Assembly: GCF_039544265.1 (NCBI RefSeq) | Contig: NZ_BAABLI010000006.1 | Span: forward strand, 62,001-126,000 | Source of the DNA: Corallincola platygyrae | Lineage (GTDB): Bacteria > Pseudomonadota > Gammaproteobacteria > Enterobacterales > Neiellaceae | Length of the DNA stretch: 64,000 nt | Direction of reading: 5' to 3' | Part shown: one piece after another, positions 1 through 9,679 of the stretch | Position numbering within the stretch: position 1 is the first letter of the stretch | How the letters are laid out: each line of letters opens with the position of its first letter | Program-made: the position numbers and the translations under genes | The notes under the pieces: generated by a model | The model's database searches: none | Told to the model about the DNA's origin: nothing | Seen by the model: only the letters and a program-made list of their open reading frames with translations

Positions 1-1
1 G

Positions 2-655
2 GACATCATCTACGGCATCAACTGTATTGCTGACAAGGTGAACAACGATCCTCGCATCAAAGGTAAGCTGAAGGTTGTATTCCTGCCTAACTACCGTGTA
101 ACTATCGCTGAAAAACTGATCCCAGCAGCTGACCTGTCTCAGCAGATCTCTCTGGCAGGTTTCGAAGCGTCAGGTACTGGTAACATGAAGCTGGCTCTGA
201 ACGGTGCTTTGACTGTTGGTACTCTTGACGGTGCAAACATCGAAATCGCTGAAGAAGCGGGTGAAGAGCACGTTTGTATCTTCGGTATGAACGTTGACGA
301 AGCTCAGGCGTTGAAAGCTCAAGGCTACAACCCTTGGGATTACTACTACAGCAACCCAGAGCTGAAAGCGATTCTGGATTGGCTGGATACTGACTACTTC
401 ACACCTGGTAAGCCTGGTGAGTTGTCAAGCATCAAGCGCAGCCTGCTGGACGGTGGTGACCCGTACATGGCTCTGGCTGACTTCGAGTCTTACTCAGATG
501 CGCATAAGCGTGCTGATACTCGCTTCCGCGATAAGGCTGGTTGGGCACGTTCAATGATCATCAATACAGCGACTATGGGTAAATTCAACTCAGACCGCTC
601 TATGGAAGATTACGTACGTGACATCTGGAAGCTGACCAAGTGTCCAGTTAAGTAA
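2..655 (+). CDS. glgP: Glycogen/maltodextrin phosphorylase, C-terminal part
   Basis: This is the 3' end of a PLP-dependent alpha-glucan phosphorylase, which releases glucose-1-phosphate from glycogen or maltodextrin in the cytoplasm. The frame is open from base 2, so the true start lies outside the window and only about 217 C-terminal residues are visible. The diagnostic stretch EASGTGNMK holds the lysine that forms the Schiff base with pyridoxal phosphate. It is followed by LALNGALTVGTLDGANIEI, which is conserved in GlgP and MalP. The gene ends in a strong intrinsic terminator. GlgP and MalP cannot be separated from this fragment; the family assignment itself is secure. Confidence 0.95.
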   Translation, partial: DIIYGINCIADKVNNDPRIKGKLKVVFLPNYRVTIAEKLIPAADLSQQISLAGFEASGTGNMKLALNGALTVGTLDGANIEIAEEAGEEHVCIFGMNVDEAQALKAQGYNPWDYYYSNPELKAILDWLDTDYFTPGKPGELSSIKRSLLDGGDPYMALADFESYSDAHKRADTRFRDKAGWARSMIINTATMGKFNSDRSMEDYVRDIWKLTKCPVK

Positions 656-671
656 GAACTCTTCTTGCTAG

Positions 672-700
672 AAAAAAGCCACCTTCGGGTGGCTTTTTTT
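672..700 (+). terminator. Rho-independent terminator of glgP
   Basis: A GCCACC/GGTGGC stem closes on a TTCG tetraloop and is followed by seven Ts, 20 bases after the phosphorylase stop codon. The stretch between here and the convergent GGDEF gene (701-864) shows nothing else that I recognise. Confidence 0.93.
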
Positions 701-864
701 ATGGCTGGTGCTTTGTGACAGCTGCGATGCTCTGTAATCAAATAGCATCGCGCCAGCACTTGGCATTGCCATGTGCTACTGGGACTCATTCATAAGTTAG
801 GTAAGGGAGGGGGCCTGTGCGAGAGCGTAGCGGGCGAGTTAGACTTAGTTGCTATAGAGGTGAA

Positions 865-1821
865 TTAGACAACTCTGTTTCGACCAGAAGTCTTAGCTTC
901 GTAGAGTCTGTCGTCGGCGCGTTTTAACCAACTGTCAGCACTTTCTTCGATAACCATCTCCGCAACTCCAAAACTGGCTGTGAGATTAATGTTGCAGTCA
1001 AAGGAGTGGTCTACCAGAGATTCCCTGAGTTTTTCTGCCACCGCCATAGCATCCATCTGCTCGGTTTCTGGAAGCAACACTGCGAACTCCTCACCGCCAA
1101 ATCGATATAAGCTGTCGGTTCCTCGAATTGTTCGACTTATACAGTTAGCAGCTTGTTTGAGCACCTCATCACCCACGGTATGACCATGGGTATCATTGAT
1201 CTCTTTAAAGTGATCGAGGTCGATGCAGATTAGGCTGCAATGCCTACGATAGCGCTTTCCATAATCGATAGCTTGGGCCAACGCTTTCGACATCATTCTG
1301 CGATTAAATACGCCTGTGAGCGGATCTCGGTTCGCTTGCCTTTCAAGCGCCTTTTGGTTGGTTTCGACCTCATAAGCGAAAAATGCGGTAAACAGTAAGC
1401 TCAGGCCGATACCAATAGAAAACTTAAACACTAATACTGATGGCGCGGCATTTAATGACAGGGCGATGGATAGAATTGTGTAGACAACACTGAGAACCAA
1501 ACCAGCTCTGAAACCGAAGATAAAAAACAGCATGGACGCTGCGCCGAAGGTATAGATGAGTCCTCTGATACCCAATTGATAGCAGACGCCAAGCAGGGCC
1601 ATACATACAACAATAATGAATGTCTTGCTGTATAAGCTATTGTCTTTGCCCTGAGCCAGGCGAAATACAGAGAGCGCCAGTGGCAGTGCCGCGATAATTA
1701 GCACCACGCCAACAATATGGCTTTCCCAGCCAATATGGTACACACCGTATGCTGACAACGGGATCAGCATAAGTACATGTAGCAGCAATGCAAATTTACT
1801 GGAATGGCCGGCACTAAGCAT
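865..1821 (-). CDS. Membrane-bound diguanylate cyclase (GGDEF)
   Basis: This 318-residue protein is predicted to make cyclic-di-GMP from two GTP. The N-terminal half (about residues 8-150) is a run of hydrophobic segments, probably six membrane helices, and does not match a sensor family I can name. The GGDEF domain (about 160-318) carries an intact GGEEF active site. It also has the RxxD inhibitory site (RGTD) exactly five residues upstream, so product feedback inhibition is expected. DPLTGVFNRR marks the start of the catalytic domain. The start is an ATG. The gene converges on glgP and is not obviously part of an operon. Confidence 0.92.
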   Translation of the reverse strand: MLSAGHSSKFALLLHVLMLIPLSAYGVYHIGWESHIVGVVLIIAALPLALSVFRLAQGKDNSLYSKTFIIVVCMALLGVCYQLGIRGLIYTFGAASMLFFIFGFRAGLVLSVVYTILSIALSLNAAPSVLVFKFSIGIGLSLLFTAFFAYEVETNQKALERQANRDPLTGVFNRRMMSKALAQAIDYGKRYRRHCSLICIDLDHFKEINDTHGHTVGDEVLKQAANCISRTIRGTDSLYRFGGEEFAVLLPETEQMDAMAVAEKLRESLVDHSFDCNINLTASFGVAEMVIEESADSWLKRADDRLYEAKTSGRNRVV

Positions 1822-1935
1822 GGGATCGGTTTGCGACTCCTTGTCTTAACTCCCTATAAGATTACGCTTTTTTTTGCAAAACACCCATGTCTGTTTGGTT
1901 ATGGTGGGTCAAAATGTGACCTTGCTGACGACAGG

Positions 1936-1967
1936 ATAAAAAAGAAGGGCCGCAACAGCGGCCCTTC
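1936..1967 (-). terminator. Rho-independent terminator of rnb
   Basis: The perfect 10-bp stem GAAGGGCCGC/GCGGCCCTTC has a four-base loop. On the minus strand it is followed by a T-rich tract, read as the A-run at 1938-1943 on the plus strand. It lies about 40 bases beyond the rnb stop codon. Confidence 0.9.
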
Positions 1968-2005
1968 ATTCGGAGAATTTTTCTTTAACTAGCGATCAAC
2001 AGCGA

Positions 2006-3955
2006 TTAATCCGCTAACGGCTCGGCAGGTTTACCTACCAGAGAGCGAGTCGCCAGTTTGGCTTCGGTAAGCACCAGAGAAAAACTGTCAGCCAGCTGCA
2101 GTACTTTATTTTCTTTGATGGCCAAACAACCCAGCTCTCTGTCGATGGTCAGTTCCTCTTTCTTATCGTGGATCAGCGAGGCGGGAACAAAAGCAACCGC
2201 GCCGTTTTCTTTCAGTCTGACGCGCACACCACCACGGTTTATGTCGATCACTTCCCCGGTAAACACCTGCTTCTCTTTGACTGCGGTTTGCAGGAACCGA
2301 ACATAAAGCCAGTCACCCATGGAACGCTCAGCCTGACGGTTGCGTTTGCGTTGTAACGTCAAGTGTTCCACTAGAGCGGCGTCAGGTTTATTTGTACCTT
2401 CTACATTTGATGCTAACACTGCTTTTAGAAGGCGATGATTAACCATATCGCCGTACTTACGAATTGGAGAAGTCCAGGTGGCGTAGCCTTCAAAGCCCAG
2501 ACCAAAGTGAGGGCCTGGCTCGCTATGGATCAGGCTGTAGCTCTGCTTCGAGCGGATGCGGGCATCAAGATAGCCTGTGGGTTGGTCATCCAGCCATCGG
2601 CGTAGTTCACAGAACCCTTCCAGGGTAAGAATGGCATCACGATCGAAATTACCCTGATGTTCATTGATGATGCTGACCACATCATCAACTTTCTCCGGGT
2701 CGATACCAGTATGAACATTAAACACGCCCGCGTTTACATGGCTTCTCAGCCACTTGGCCGCACATACGTTGGCAATAAGCATTGATTCTTCGACCATACG
2801 ATGGGCAATGTTGCGGTGATCAACATGGATAGCAGCCACTTCACCTTCGTCATTTACCTCAAAGCGATAATCTGGACGCTCAGGGAAGATCAAGGCGTGG
2901 TCATGGCGCCACTGGGTGCGAGCCAGGGCAAAACTGTGTAGCGCTTTTAGCTGTGCTGCGAGCTTTCCTTCAGGTTGCCATGAAGATGTCTCAGCTTCCA
3001 AAAACTCTGCAACCTGGTCGTAGCTGAGTTTGTTCTGAGAGCGGATCGTAGCAAGGAAAAATTCACCGTCACCTTTGAGCTCGCCAGATTTATCAACATC
3101 GATGCGGCAACAAAGGGCAGGGCGGTCTTCATTCTCAACCAAAGAGCAAAGGGATTCGCTCAAGGTGGGTGGCAACATCGAGACATTGTGTCCGGGCAGA
3201 TACAAGGTAAATGCACGTGACATCGCTTCTTTATCCAGGGCGTCTCCTTCGGCTATATAGGCCGTGGGATCGGCAATGGCGACCGTCAGTTGCCAGCCAT
3301 CAGTGGTTTCGCTGATGAGCAGAGCATCATCCATGTCACGGGTAGATGCACCGTCGATAGTGAAAAAGGCTTCAGCGGTCAGGTCCTGGCGCGGGCAGGG
3401 GTCTTCCAAGCGGGTAAACTCCTGTTCAGCAGGAGGCTGGTCAGGCAGTTCGTGGGTGGCGGGTACCACTTTCCAGGCCGCGAGTTTGTCATCTGCCGTT
3501 GTGATCTTACGCTCGATGCTGGCGAAGAAGTTGTTATCGCCTTTCAGAGGATGACGCTGGAGGCGGGCCACCACCCAATCACCTTCAGCCAGACTAACCT
3601 CTTTCCCGGCATTGTTTCTTGCATTGATTGGGTGTTTTATCACTGGGTGGTCAGCGACAACGGCCGGACGATCTTTACGAAAGGTCACTCGCGCGATAAA
3701 GCGCTCCAGGCCTTGCTCAACCAGACTATCTGGTTCAACGCTCTCTTTCTCCCCATCTTTGCGTAGCAAGGCGACAACCTTATCGCCATGCAGCACCTTC
3801 TTCATTGCCGGTGGTGGAACAAAATAGCGTTTCCCTTTATCCGTCTCTAAGAAGCCGTAGCTCTTGTCCGTTGCGCGGATGGTTCCCTCGACTTTAGGGA
3901 TAGACGCTTTGATCTCGGTTTTCAGTTGCTGGAGAAGGGGATTGTCTTTAAACAT
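2006..3955 (-). CDS. rnb: Exoribonuclease II
   Basis: RNase II degrades single-stranded RNA processively from the 3' end, releasing nucleoside 5'-monophosphates. At 649 residues it is close to the E. coli protein (644). Two N-terminal cold-shock-type OB folds come first (about 20-170). The RNB catalytic domain follows, with IDGASTRDMDDAL carrying the metal-binding aspartates. A C-terminal S1 domain (about 560-640) contains GEVIDINRGGVRVRL. The start is an ATG. ybjN lies 51 bases upstream on the same strand and could be cotranscribed; an intrinsic terminator follows rnb. Confidence 0.96.
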   Translation of the reverse strand: MFKDNPLLQQLKTEIKASIPKVEGTIRATDKSYGFLETDKGKRYFVPPPAMKKVLHGDKVVALLRKDGEKESVEPDSLVEQGLERFIARVTFRKDRPAVVADHPVIKHPINARNNAGKEVSLAEGDWVVARLQRHPLKGDNNFFASIERKITTADDKLAAWKVVPATHELPDQPPAEQEFTRLEDPCPRQDLTAEAFFTIDGASTRDMDDALLISETTDGWQLTVAIADPTAYIAEGDALDKEAMSRAFTLYLPGHNVSMLPPTLSESLCSLVENEDRPALCCRIDVDKSGELKGDGEFFLATIRSQNKLSYDQVAEFLEAETSSWQPEGKLAAQLKALHSFALARTQWRHDHALIFPERPDYRFEVNDEGEVAAIHVDHRNIAHRMVEESMLIANVCAAKWLRSHVNAGVFNVHTGIDPEKVDDVVSIINEHQGNFDRDAILTLEGFCELRRWLDDQPTGYLDARIRSKQSYSLIHSEPGPHFGLGFEGYATWTSPIRKYGDMVNHRLLKAVLASNVEGTNKPDAALVEHLTLQRKRNRQAERSMGDWLYVRFLQTAVKEKQVFTGEVIDINRGGVRVRLKENGAVAFVPASLIHDKKEELTIDRELGCLAIKENKVLQLADSFSLVLTEAKLATRSLVGKPAEPLAD

Positions 3956-4006
3956 AAGGTTCCTGGGTAAAGCGATTTGGTTCTCGTCTGCGGCGTTCAG
4001 TACTGA

Positions 4007-4486
4007 TTAGTGGACAATATTGCTTGTCTCATCGGGTTTACTGGCAGACGCATTATCCACCACTAATACGCCATTATCGTGACACTCGCCGATAACTTGC
4101 TCGACTATCTCAATGGTTTGGTTAAAAAAGTGCTCAAACTGCTTCATTGTGATTGCGGCGCCAACAAACAATGATTGGCTCACCACTAACCGAGGTAATG
4201 AGTCATCCTGGATATCCACGAAGATCTTTGTTGTTGGCCAGGCTGCATTGATATTGCCCAGCTCTGCCATCAGATGCAGCAAGCCCGAGGGTTTTATCTC
4301 TGCTTCAGTACTCAGCAACATCCATTCTTCATCCACAAACAGGCGCGATTCAAGCACGCCTTCCATCTCCTGAACTTGAGGCAAGTGCAGCGCCTGGCAG
4401 TTGTCACAGATATAGGTAGGTATCTCCAGTGACTCTAGCCAATGTTTAACCTGATCCCGATCGGGGCGGATGAGGGTGTTTACCAT
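4007..4486 (-). CDS. ybjN: YbjN family protein
   Basis: This homologue of E. coli YbjN belongs to the YbjN/secretion-chaperone-like fold and has no defined enzymatic role. The family was recognised from CDNCQALHLP, EIKPSGLLHLMAELGNINA, FVDIQDDSLPRLVVSQSL and the final residues VH. The frame stays open upstream to a TTG at 4540. I prefer the internal ATG at 4486 because it gives 159 residues, close to E. coli (158), and has AGGAAA 12 bases upstream. It sits directly upstream of rnb on the same strand. Confidence 0.85.
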   Translation of the reverse strand: MVNTLIRPDRDQVKHWLESLEIPTYICDNCQALHLPQVQEMEGVLESRLFVDEEWMLLSTEAEIKPSGLLHLMAELGNINAAWPTTKIFVDIQDDSLPRLVVSQSLFVGAAITMKQFEHFFNQTIEIVEQVIGECHDNGVLVVDNASASKPDETSNIVH

Positions 4487-4694
4487 GGGATGGATGAATT
4501 TCCTGAGTTGATATTTAGCTGTATGACACTTGGTGAGCAAGTGTGGTGATGTCAGTCAGACGTTACAAGGCGAGATTATACGTCCTTTACCAGATGATCG
4601 ACAGCCTTTGCCTTCTTCTTCGACGCCGCTATAGTTTGCAGCATCTTTTTGAAATCTTGGCGATTAGGTTAAAGCGCCATCCTTGGGAGCTGAT

Positions 4695-5780
4695 TTGTCT
4701 GCATTGAACTGGACTGAAACATTCGATTTTCTCAAATACACCTTGAGCGAGGGCGAGTCATCAGACATTGGCCCTGCTGATAGTTATCCTAAGTCCATTC
4801 AATCTGCGCCGGCCTGTGCCCACTTAGAGGCAACACTGCTGGCGCCTGGTGTATTGCAATTCACACCAAACCAGGCAACCGACACCGACCTGATCCTCTC
4901 CTGTGCAGTTCACGGCAATGAAACAGCGCCCATTGAGATCTGCAATCGCCTGACCAACGCAATTCTGGCGGGTGATTTAAACCTGCGTGTTCGACTGTTA
5001 GTGATGATTGGCAACATCCCAGCGATCAAAGCGGGCACTCGTTTTATTGATGAGAACTTAAATCGCCTGTTTAAACCCGATGCTCGCCTGACCGAGGCCA
5101 CGAACCCGGAGCAGAGCAGGGCGATAGCCTTGATGGCTGAGGTCGACCGCTTCTTTGAAAGTGGCGGAGAGCTTAATGAGCGACGTCGTATTCACCTGGA
5201 TCTTCACACGGCAATTCGTGGCTCAAAACATCAGAAGTTCGCTGTACACCCCTTCCTACACGGGAAGCCTTATCAGGAAAGGTTTATCGCGTTGTTGTCT
5301 GGTTTAGATTGCACAGCGGTACTCTTGTCCCATGAGGCCACCGGGACTTTCAGCTATTTCAGCTCCAAAGCGCATGGTGCCGAAGCTGCGACTGTCGAAC
5401 TGGGCAAAGTGATGCCATTTGGTGAGAACAATCCGATGGATTATCTGCTCACAGAAACCACGCTGCGTGCATTACTGATTCAGCAGTTTGACTGGCAGCA
5501 GGTTAACTGGCGCAGCGCGCTGCAGCTATTCCAGGTCAGTCGTTCAGTGCATAAACAGACGGAAGATTTCTCTCTGAATTTTGCCGACGATACCTTCAAT
5601 TTCACCCAGTTCGAAACTGACTCGTTGATTTGTCAGGATGGCGATACCGCATATACAGCGCAAGCGCCGGGCGAAGCAATTGTGTTTCCCAATGCGAACG
5701 TGGCTATTGGCCAACGCGCCTTGCTGCTGCTCCAAACGGTGACCGAACCTGACCAACGATTGGGTTTTTCTGACGCCTAA
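4695..5780 (+). CDS. astE: Succinylglutamate desuccinylase-family metallopeptidase
   Basis: This is a zinc-dependent AstE/aspartoacylase-type hydrolase. The AstE reaction cleaves N-succinylglutamate to glutamate and succinate, the last step of the arginine succinyltransferase pathway. Zinc-ligand regions are visible as HGNETAPIE and HLDLHTAIRG. GTFSYFSSKAHGAEAATVELGK and the C-terminal FPNANVAIGQRA also align with AstE. The frame contains no early ATG. TTG codons occur at 4683, 4695 and 4704; 4695 is chosen because GGGAG ends five bases before it. Other ast genes are absent here, so the pathway would have to be completed elsewhere in the genome. Confidence 0.85.
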   Translation: MSALNWTETFDFLKYTLSEGESSDIGPADSYPKSIQSAPACAHLEATLLAPGVLQFTPNQATDTDLILSCAVHGNETAPIEICNRLTNAILAGDLNLRVRLLVMIGNIPAIKAGTRFIDENLNRLFKPDARLTEATNPEQSRAIALMAEVDRFFESGGELNERRRIHLDLHTAIRGSKHQKFAVHPFLHGKPYQERFIALLSGLDCTAVLLSHEATGTFSYFSSKAHGAEAATVELGKVMPFGENNPMDYLLTETTLRALLIQQFDWQQVNWRSALQLFQVSRSVHKQTEDFSLNFADDTFNFTQFETDSLICQDGDTAYTAQAPGEAIVFPNANVAIGQRALLLLQTVTEPDQRLGFSDA

Positions 5781-5854
5781 ACAACCCTGTTTGCCTTGAT
5801 CTGACGCCCGCTCTCACTCGAATAAAGAGTTAGTACAAGGGGCTGGTAGGCGCA

Positions 5855-5881
5855 CACGCCACGCTATTGGCGTGCTATACT
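5855..5881 (+). promoter_or_regulatory. Interrupted palindrome overlapping the ydiJ promoter
   Basis: Seven-base arms CACGCCA and TGGCGTG are separated by CGCTAT (5855-5874). They are followed at once by TATACT (5876-5881), a good -10 hexamer, 42 bases before the ydiJ ATG. The dyad covers the usual spacer of the promoter, a typical repressor position. The regulator is unknown. Confidence 0.5.
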
Positions 5882-5922
5882 GCCCGCCCTTTTTTGTTTA
5901 AGCGGCAAGAGATTGGCAATTC

Positions 5923-8900
5923 ATGATCCCTAAGATTGATCATCAACACCTGTTGGCGCCTGACTGCTTAGCGTACCTGGACGCATTGGAAAAAGCAGGC
6001 TTCGAAGGCGACATTGAGAAGGATTACGGTAGTCGATTGGCAGTAGCCACCGACAACAGTGTATATCAGCAGTTACCGCAAGCGGTTCTTTTCCCGAAAC
6101 ACCACGAAGACGTGGTGCTGATGACCTCCATTGCCAATCAGTCCCCATACCAGTCCATCTCCTTTAGCGCCCGCGGTGGCGGTACCGGCACCAACGGCCA
6201 GTCATTGACGCCCGGCGTAGTTGTCGACCTATCTCGTCATATGAATAAGGTGCTCGAAGTTAACGCCGAAGAGGGCTGGGTGCGGGTACAGACGGGGGTG
6301 GTTAAAGACCAGTTGAACGACGCATTGCGCCCCCATGGTTTGTTCTTCTCGCCAGATCTCTCAACGTCAAATCGCGCGACCATTGGCGGCATGATCAACA
6401 CCGACGCTTCCGGCCAGGGGTCATTGGTTTACGGTAAAACCAGCGACCATATCCTTGGTTTGCGTTCGGTACTGGTTGGCGGTGCGGATATCGATACCCA
6501 ACCGATTTCGATGGAATCGGCTGAAGAGTTGGCCAAAGGCGATAATGCTGAGGCGGCTATTTATCAGCAGATCCTGGCAAGCTGCCGAGATATGCGTGAT
6601 GCGGTCGTTGATAAGTTCCCGAAGCTCAACCGCTTCCTGACCGGGTACGACCTTAAACACGCGGTCAGTGACGATATGAGCCAGGTAGACGCCAGTCGTC
6701 TGCTGGCGGGCTCAGAAGGCTCATTGGCAATTATTACTGAAGCCAAGCTCAATACCACGGTTATCCCAACCTTCCGCGCGCTGGTTAACGTTAAGTACGA
6801 CAGTTTTGAATCAGCGCTGCGTAATGCGCCTGTGATGGTCGAAGCTAAGGCGTTGTCGGTTGAAACCGTTGACTCCCGCGTGCTTAACCTGGCCCGTGAA
6901 GATATCGTTTGGCACTCAGTCAAAGATCTGATCACCGACGTGCCCGGTAAAGAGATGCAGGGCATCAATATCGTTGAGTTTGCAGACCAGAGTGAGCAAG
7001 AGCAGCAAAACAAACTAACCGCGCTCTGTGCTCAGCTGGACAAGCTGATTGCCGAAGAGCAGGGCGGTATTATCGGTTATCAGGTGACCGAAGATTTAGC
7101 ATCCATTAACCGCATCTACGGCATGCGTAAAAAAGCCGTAGGCCTGCTCGGCGCAGCCAAAGGACGTAAGAAGCCGATCGCGTTTGCGGAAGATACCTGT
7201 GTGCCGCCAGAGAACCTAGCTGACTTCATTATGGAGTTCCGTCAGCTACTGGACGATCACAAGCTCGACTACGGCATGTTTGGTCATGTCGATGCTGGCG
7301 TGCTACACGTTCGTCCCGCGCTAGATCTTTGCGATCCGGAACAGGAAGTCTTGCTACGCAAAATCTCTGACCAGGTGGTTGCACTCACTGCCAAGTATGG
7401 CGGTTTGATGTGGGGCGAGCATGGTAAAGGTTATCGCAGTGAATACTCACCGGCTTTCTTTGGTGATGTGCTGTGGGGTGAATTACGTAAGATTAAAACC
7501 GCGTTCGACCCGAACAACCGCCTGAACCCTGGCAAAATCTGTACACCCGTGGATTCTGATGGCGAGTTGGTGTCAGTCGATGCCACCAAACGTGGTTATT
7601 ACGACCGCCAGATCGACGTCAAAGTGCGTGACAGCTTTACTCAAACAGTAGACTGCAACGGCAATGGCCTTTGTTTTAACTACGACCTGACTAGCCCGAT
7701 GTGCCCGTCGATGAAGATCACCAAAGATCGTCGTCACTCGCCAAAAGGGCGTGCGGGCCTGGTGCGTGAATGGTTGCGACTGGCCGAAGGCGAAGGGCTT
7801 GACGTACTTGCGCTGGAAAAAGCGACGGAGTCGGAAGGCCTGAGCGTCAAACATCTGGTCGATAAGATCGGTAATACCTGGCGCAAAAAGCAGGGCGAGT
7901 ATGATTATGCCCACGAAGTGATGGACGCAATGAAAGGCTGTCTGGCATGTAAAGCCTGTACCAGCCAATGCCCAATCAAAGTGGATGTGCCCACCTTCCG
8001 TGCGCGTTTTATGCAGCTTTATCATACTCGCTACCTGCGTCCTTTCCGCGACCATCTGGTCGCCAACATTGAAAAAGCACTGCCACTGATGGCGAAGCTG
8101 CCGGGCTTTATCAACTTTTTCCTTAAACAAGGATGGGTGAAGTTCCTCGCAGCAAAAACCACAGGTTTTGTTGACGCGCCACTTATCAGCACGCCGACGC
8201 TGAAAAAATCGTTGAGTGGCCACAGCGCCATGGGCTATGAACTTGAGGATTTGAAAGCAATCCCAGCAGAACAGCGCAGCCAGTATGTGCTGGTGGTGCA
8301 GGATCCGTTCACCACTTATTACGATGCTGATGTTGTACGGGACTTGATCCTGCTGATTGAAAAACTGGGCTTTAGGCCGGTGTTACTGCCATTTAAACCC
8401 AATGGTAAACCCCAGCATGTGAAAGGCTTCCTGAAGGCATTCGCCAAGACGGCTCGTGATGCCGCTGATTTCCTGCAGCAAGTGTCTGAGCTGGGCATGC
8501 CGATGGTAGGGGTCGACCCATCGCTGGTAATGACCTACCGAGATGAGTATGTGCATGCGCTTGGTGAAGATCGTGGTGACTTCGAAGTGATGCTGTTCCA
8601 GGAATGGTTCTTGAAAGCGGACTTGCAGGTGCCCAAAGCGGATGTGGATTTGGCCACTGTGCCAGCGTATAAGCTGTTTGGTCACTGCACTGAAAAGACC
8701 GCGCTGCCCACCAGTGATAACGACTGGAAGAACATTTTCGAACTGTTTGGTATTCCACTGGCGAATCAACCCGTGGGCTGCTGTGGTATGGCAGGGACTT
8801 ATGGTCATGAGTTGCCGAACCTTGAAAACTCGAAAGGCATTTATGAGTTAAGTTGGCAGCAGCCACTGCAGCAAAATCCGCAAGAAGCTGTGTTGGCGAC

Positions 8901-8988
8901 GGGGTACTCTTGTCGTAGTCAGGTAAAACGGATGGATGGCTTTAAGCCCAAACATCCGGTTCAGGCCCTGTTGGCCTTGTACCAATAA
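5923..8988 (+). CDS. ydiJ: FAD-binding/Fe-S D-2-hydroxyacid dehydrogenase YdiJ
   Basis: At 1021 residues this matches E. coli YdiJ (1018). It is a single-chain fusion of an FAD-linked oxidase (FAD_binding_4 about 40-280, C-terminal oxidase domain about 290-560) and an Fe-S/CCG region like GlpC or GlcF. The family oxidises D-2-hydroxyacids; YdiJ proteins have been linked to D-2-hydroxyglutarate, and D-lactate is an alternative. Visible motifs are GGGTGTNGQS and GYDLKH in the flavin part, a ferredoxin-like CLACKACTSQCP, and a late CCGMAG of the CCG domain. The ATG at 5923 lies 42 bases past a promoter with a palindrome. A bidirectional terminator follows. Confidence 0.9.
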   Translation: MIPKIDHQHLLAPDCLAYLDALEKAGFEGDIEKDYGSRLAVATDNSVYQQLPQAVLFPKHHEDVVLMTSIANQSPYQSISFSARGGGTGTNGQSLTPGVVVDLSRHMNKVLEVNAEEGWVRVQTGVVKDQLNDALRPHGLFFSPDLSTSNRATIGGMINTDASGQGSLVYGKTSDHILGLRSVLVGGADIDTQPISMESAEELAKGDNAEAAIYQQILASCRDMRDAVVDKFPKLNRFLTGYDLKHAVSDDMSQVDASRLLAGSEGSLAIITEAKLNTTVIPTFRALVNVKYDSFESALRNAPVMVEAKALSVETVDSRVLNLAREDIVWHSVKDLITDVPGKEMQGINIVEFADQSEQEQQNKLTALCAQLDKLIAEEQGGIIGYQVTEDLASINRIYGMRKKAVGLLGAAKGRKKPIAFAEDTCVPPENLADFIMEFRQLLDDHKLDYGMFGHVDAGVLHVRPALDLCDPEQEVLLRKISDQVVALTAKYGGLMWGEHGKGYRSEYSPAFFGDVLWGELRKIKTAFDPNNRLNPGKICTPVDSDGELVSVDATKRGYYDRQIDVKVRDSFTQTVDCNGNGLCFNYDLTSPMCPSMKITKDRRHSPKGRAGLVREWLRLAEGEGLDVLALEKATESEGLSVKHLVDKIGNTWRKKQGEYDYAHEVMDAMKGCLACKACTSQCPIKVDVPTFRARFMQLYHTRYLRPFRDHLVANIEKALPLMAKLPGFINFFLKQGWVKFLAAKTTGFVDAPLISTPTLKKSLSGHSAMGYELEDLKAIPAEQRSQYVLVVQDPFTTYYDADVVRDLILLIEKLGFRPVLLPFKPNGKPQHVKGFLKAFAKTARDAADFLQQVSELGMPMVGVDPSLVMTYRDEYVHALGEDRGDFEVMLFQEWFLKADLQVPKADVDLATVPAYKLFGHCTEKTALPTSDNDWKNIFELFGIPLANQPVGCCGMAGTYGHELPNLENSKGIYELSWQQPLQQNPQEAVLATGYSCRSQVKRMDGFKPKHPVQALLALYQ

Positions 8989-8990
8989 AT

Positions 8991-9018
8991 AAAAAAACCG
9001 CCGATTGGCGGTTTTTTT
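8991..9018. terminator. Bidirectional terminator between ydiJ and the PEP-CTERM-like gene
   Basis: The stem CCGCC-GATT-GGCGG is flanked by seven As on the left and seven Ts on the right, so it can stop transcription from both convergent genes. Confidence 0.92.
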
Positions 9019-9040
9019 ATTCGAGTAATATTTACGATGC

Positions 9041-9679
9041 TTAGCCCTTGGTTCGGCGTGTTACCAAGCCTAATATGCCAAGCGCTAACAAAGCCAGCGG
9101 GGCTGGAGCAGGTACATCAGATGTGTAGTTGATGGTGAGGGTTGGAGCCCACATCTGGTTGTCACTGCCATGCCAATAGACATAGCTGTAACTCTCTTTT
9201 TCGTTACGCATTGCCAGTGACAAAGTGTCATCTGACAAGTCTGCCAGCCAGTCAAACGCGTCGATATCTAGGATCCAGTCGTAAGCGATGTAGTCACCAC
9301 CAGGGAAGCCTGTTTGTGCTGTGGTTAGTTGCTCATTTAAACCTGGGTGGCTACTGCCACGGCTCCAGCTATCGTCATTTACATGATAAATGGAGACTTC
9401 AGGGTCCTGGTAAGGATTGCCAAAGCCCTCTTCGTGATAGGTAGTCAGTGTCATTGATTCAATCGTGATGTCGTCAGCGAATACCGACAGATCGAACTTC
9501 ATAAAGCCATCCACGTGGCCTGTAGACTGGTTGTAATAGGCTCTCAGACGGTCATCATTCCATGAGTTGGTTGCACTCATGGAACCTGTATCAAAGGCAC
9601 TGACAGTGAGCATGCCTGCATTTGCGATAGAGCTCAGGCTCAAAAGGGCCGCACCAGCAACTAACTTTCTAATACTCAT
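9041..9679 (-). CDS. Secreted protein with PEP-CTERM-like sorting tail
   Basis: This 212-residue exported protein has a signal peptide (SIRKLVAGAALLSLSSIANA). Its body is rich in aspartate, serine and aromatic residues and resembles DNRLRE-type beta-sandwich domains (MKFDLSVF, DDSWSRG, AYDWILDI). The C-terminus is a short proline motif, PAPAP, then a hydrophobic helix and the basic RRTKG. That is the layout of PEP-CTERM-type sorting signals, which are removed by an exosortase-like enzyme and associated with exopolysaccharide. No exosortase lies in the window. The ligand and role are unknown. Confidence 0.75.
   Translation of the reverse strand: MSIRKLVAGAALLSLSSIANAGMLTVSAFDTGSMSATNSWNDDRLRAYYNQSTGHVDGFMKFDLSVFADDITIESMTLTTYHEEGFGNPYQDPEVSIYHVNDDSWSRGSSHPGLNEQLTTAQTGFPGGDYIAYDWILDIDAFDWLADLSDDTLSLAMRNEKESYSYVYWHGSDNQMWAPTLTINYTSDVPAPAPLALLALGILGLVTRRTKG

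Noticed and set aside
4487..4540. TTG 4540 as the start of ybjN
   Set aside because: It adds 18 residues absent from YbjN proteins; ATG 4486 gives the family's length.
7573..8223. Long antisense open frame inside ydiJ
   Set aside because: It mirrors the conserved ydiJ coding frame and has no ribosome site or family similarity.
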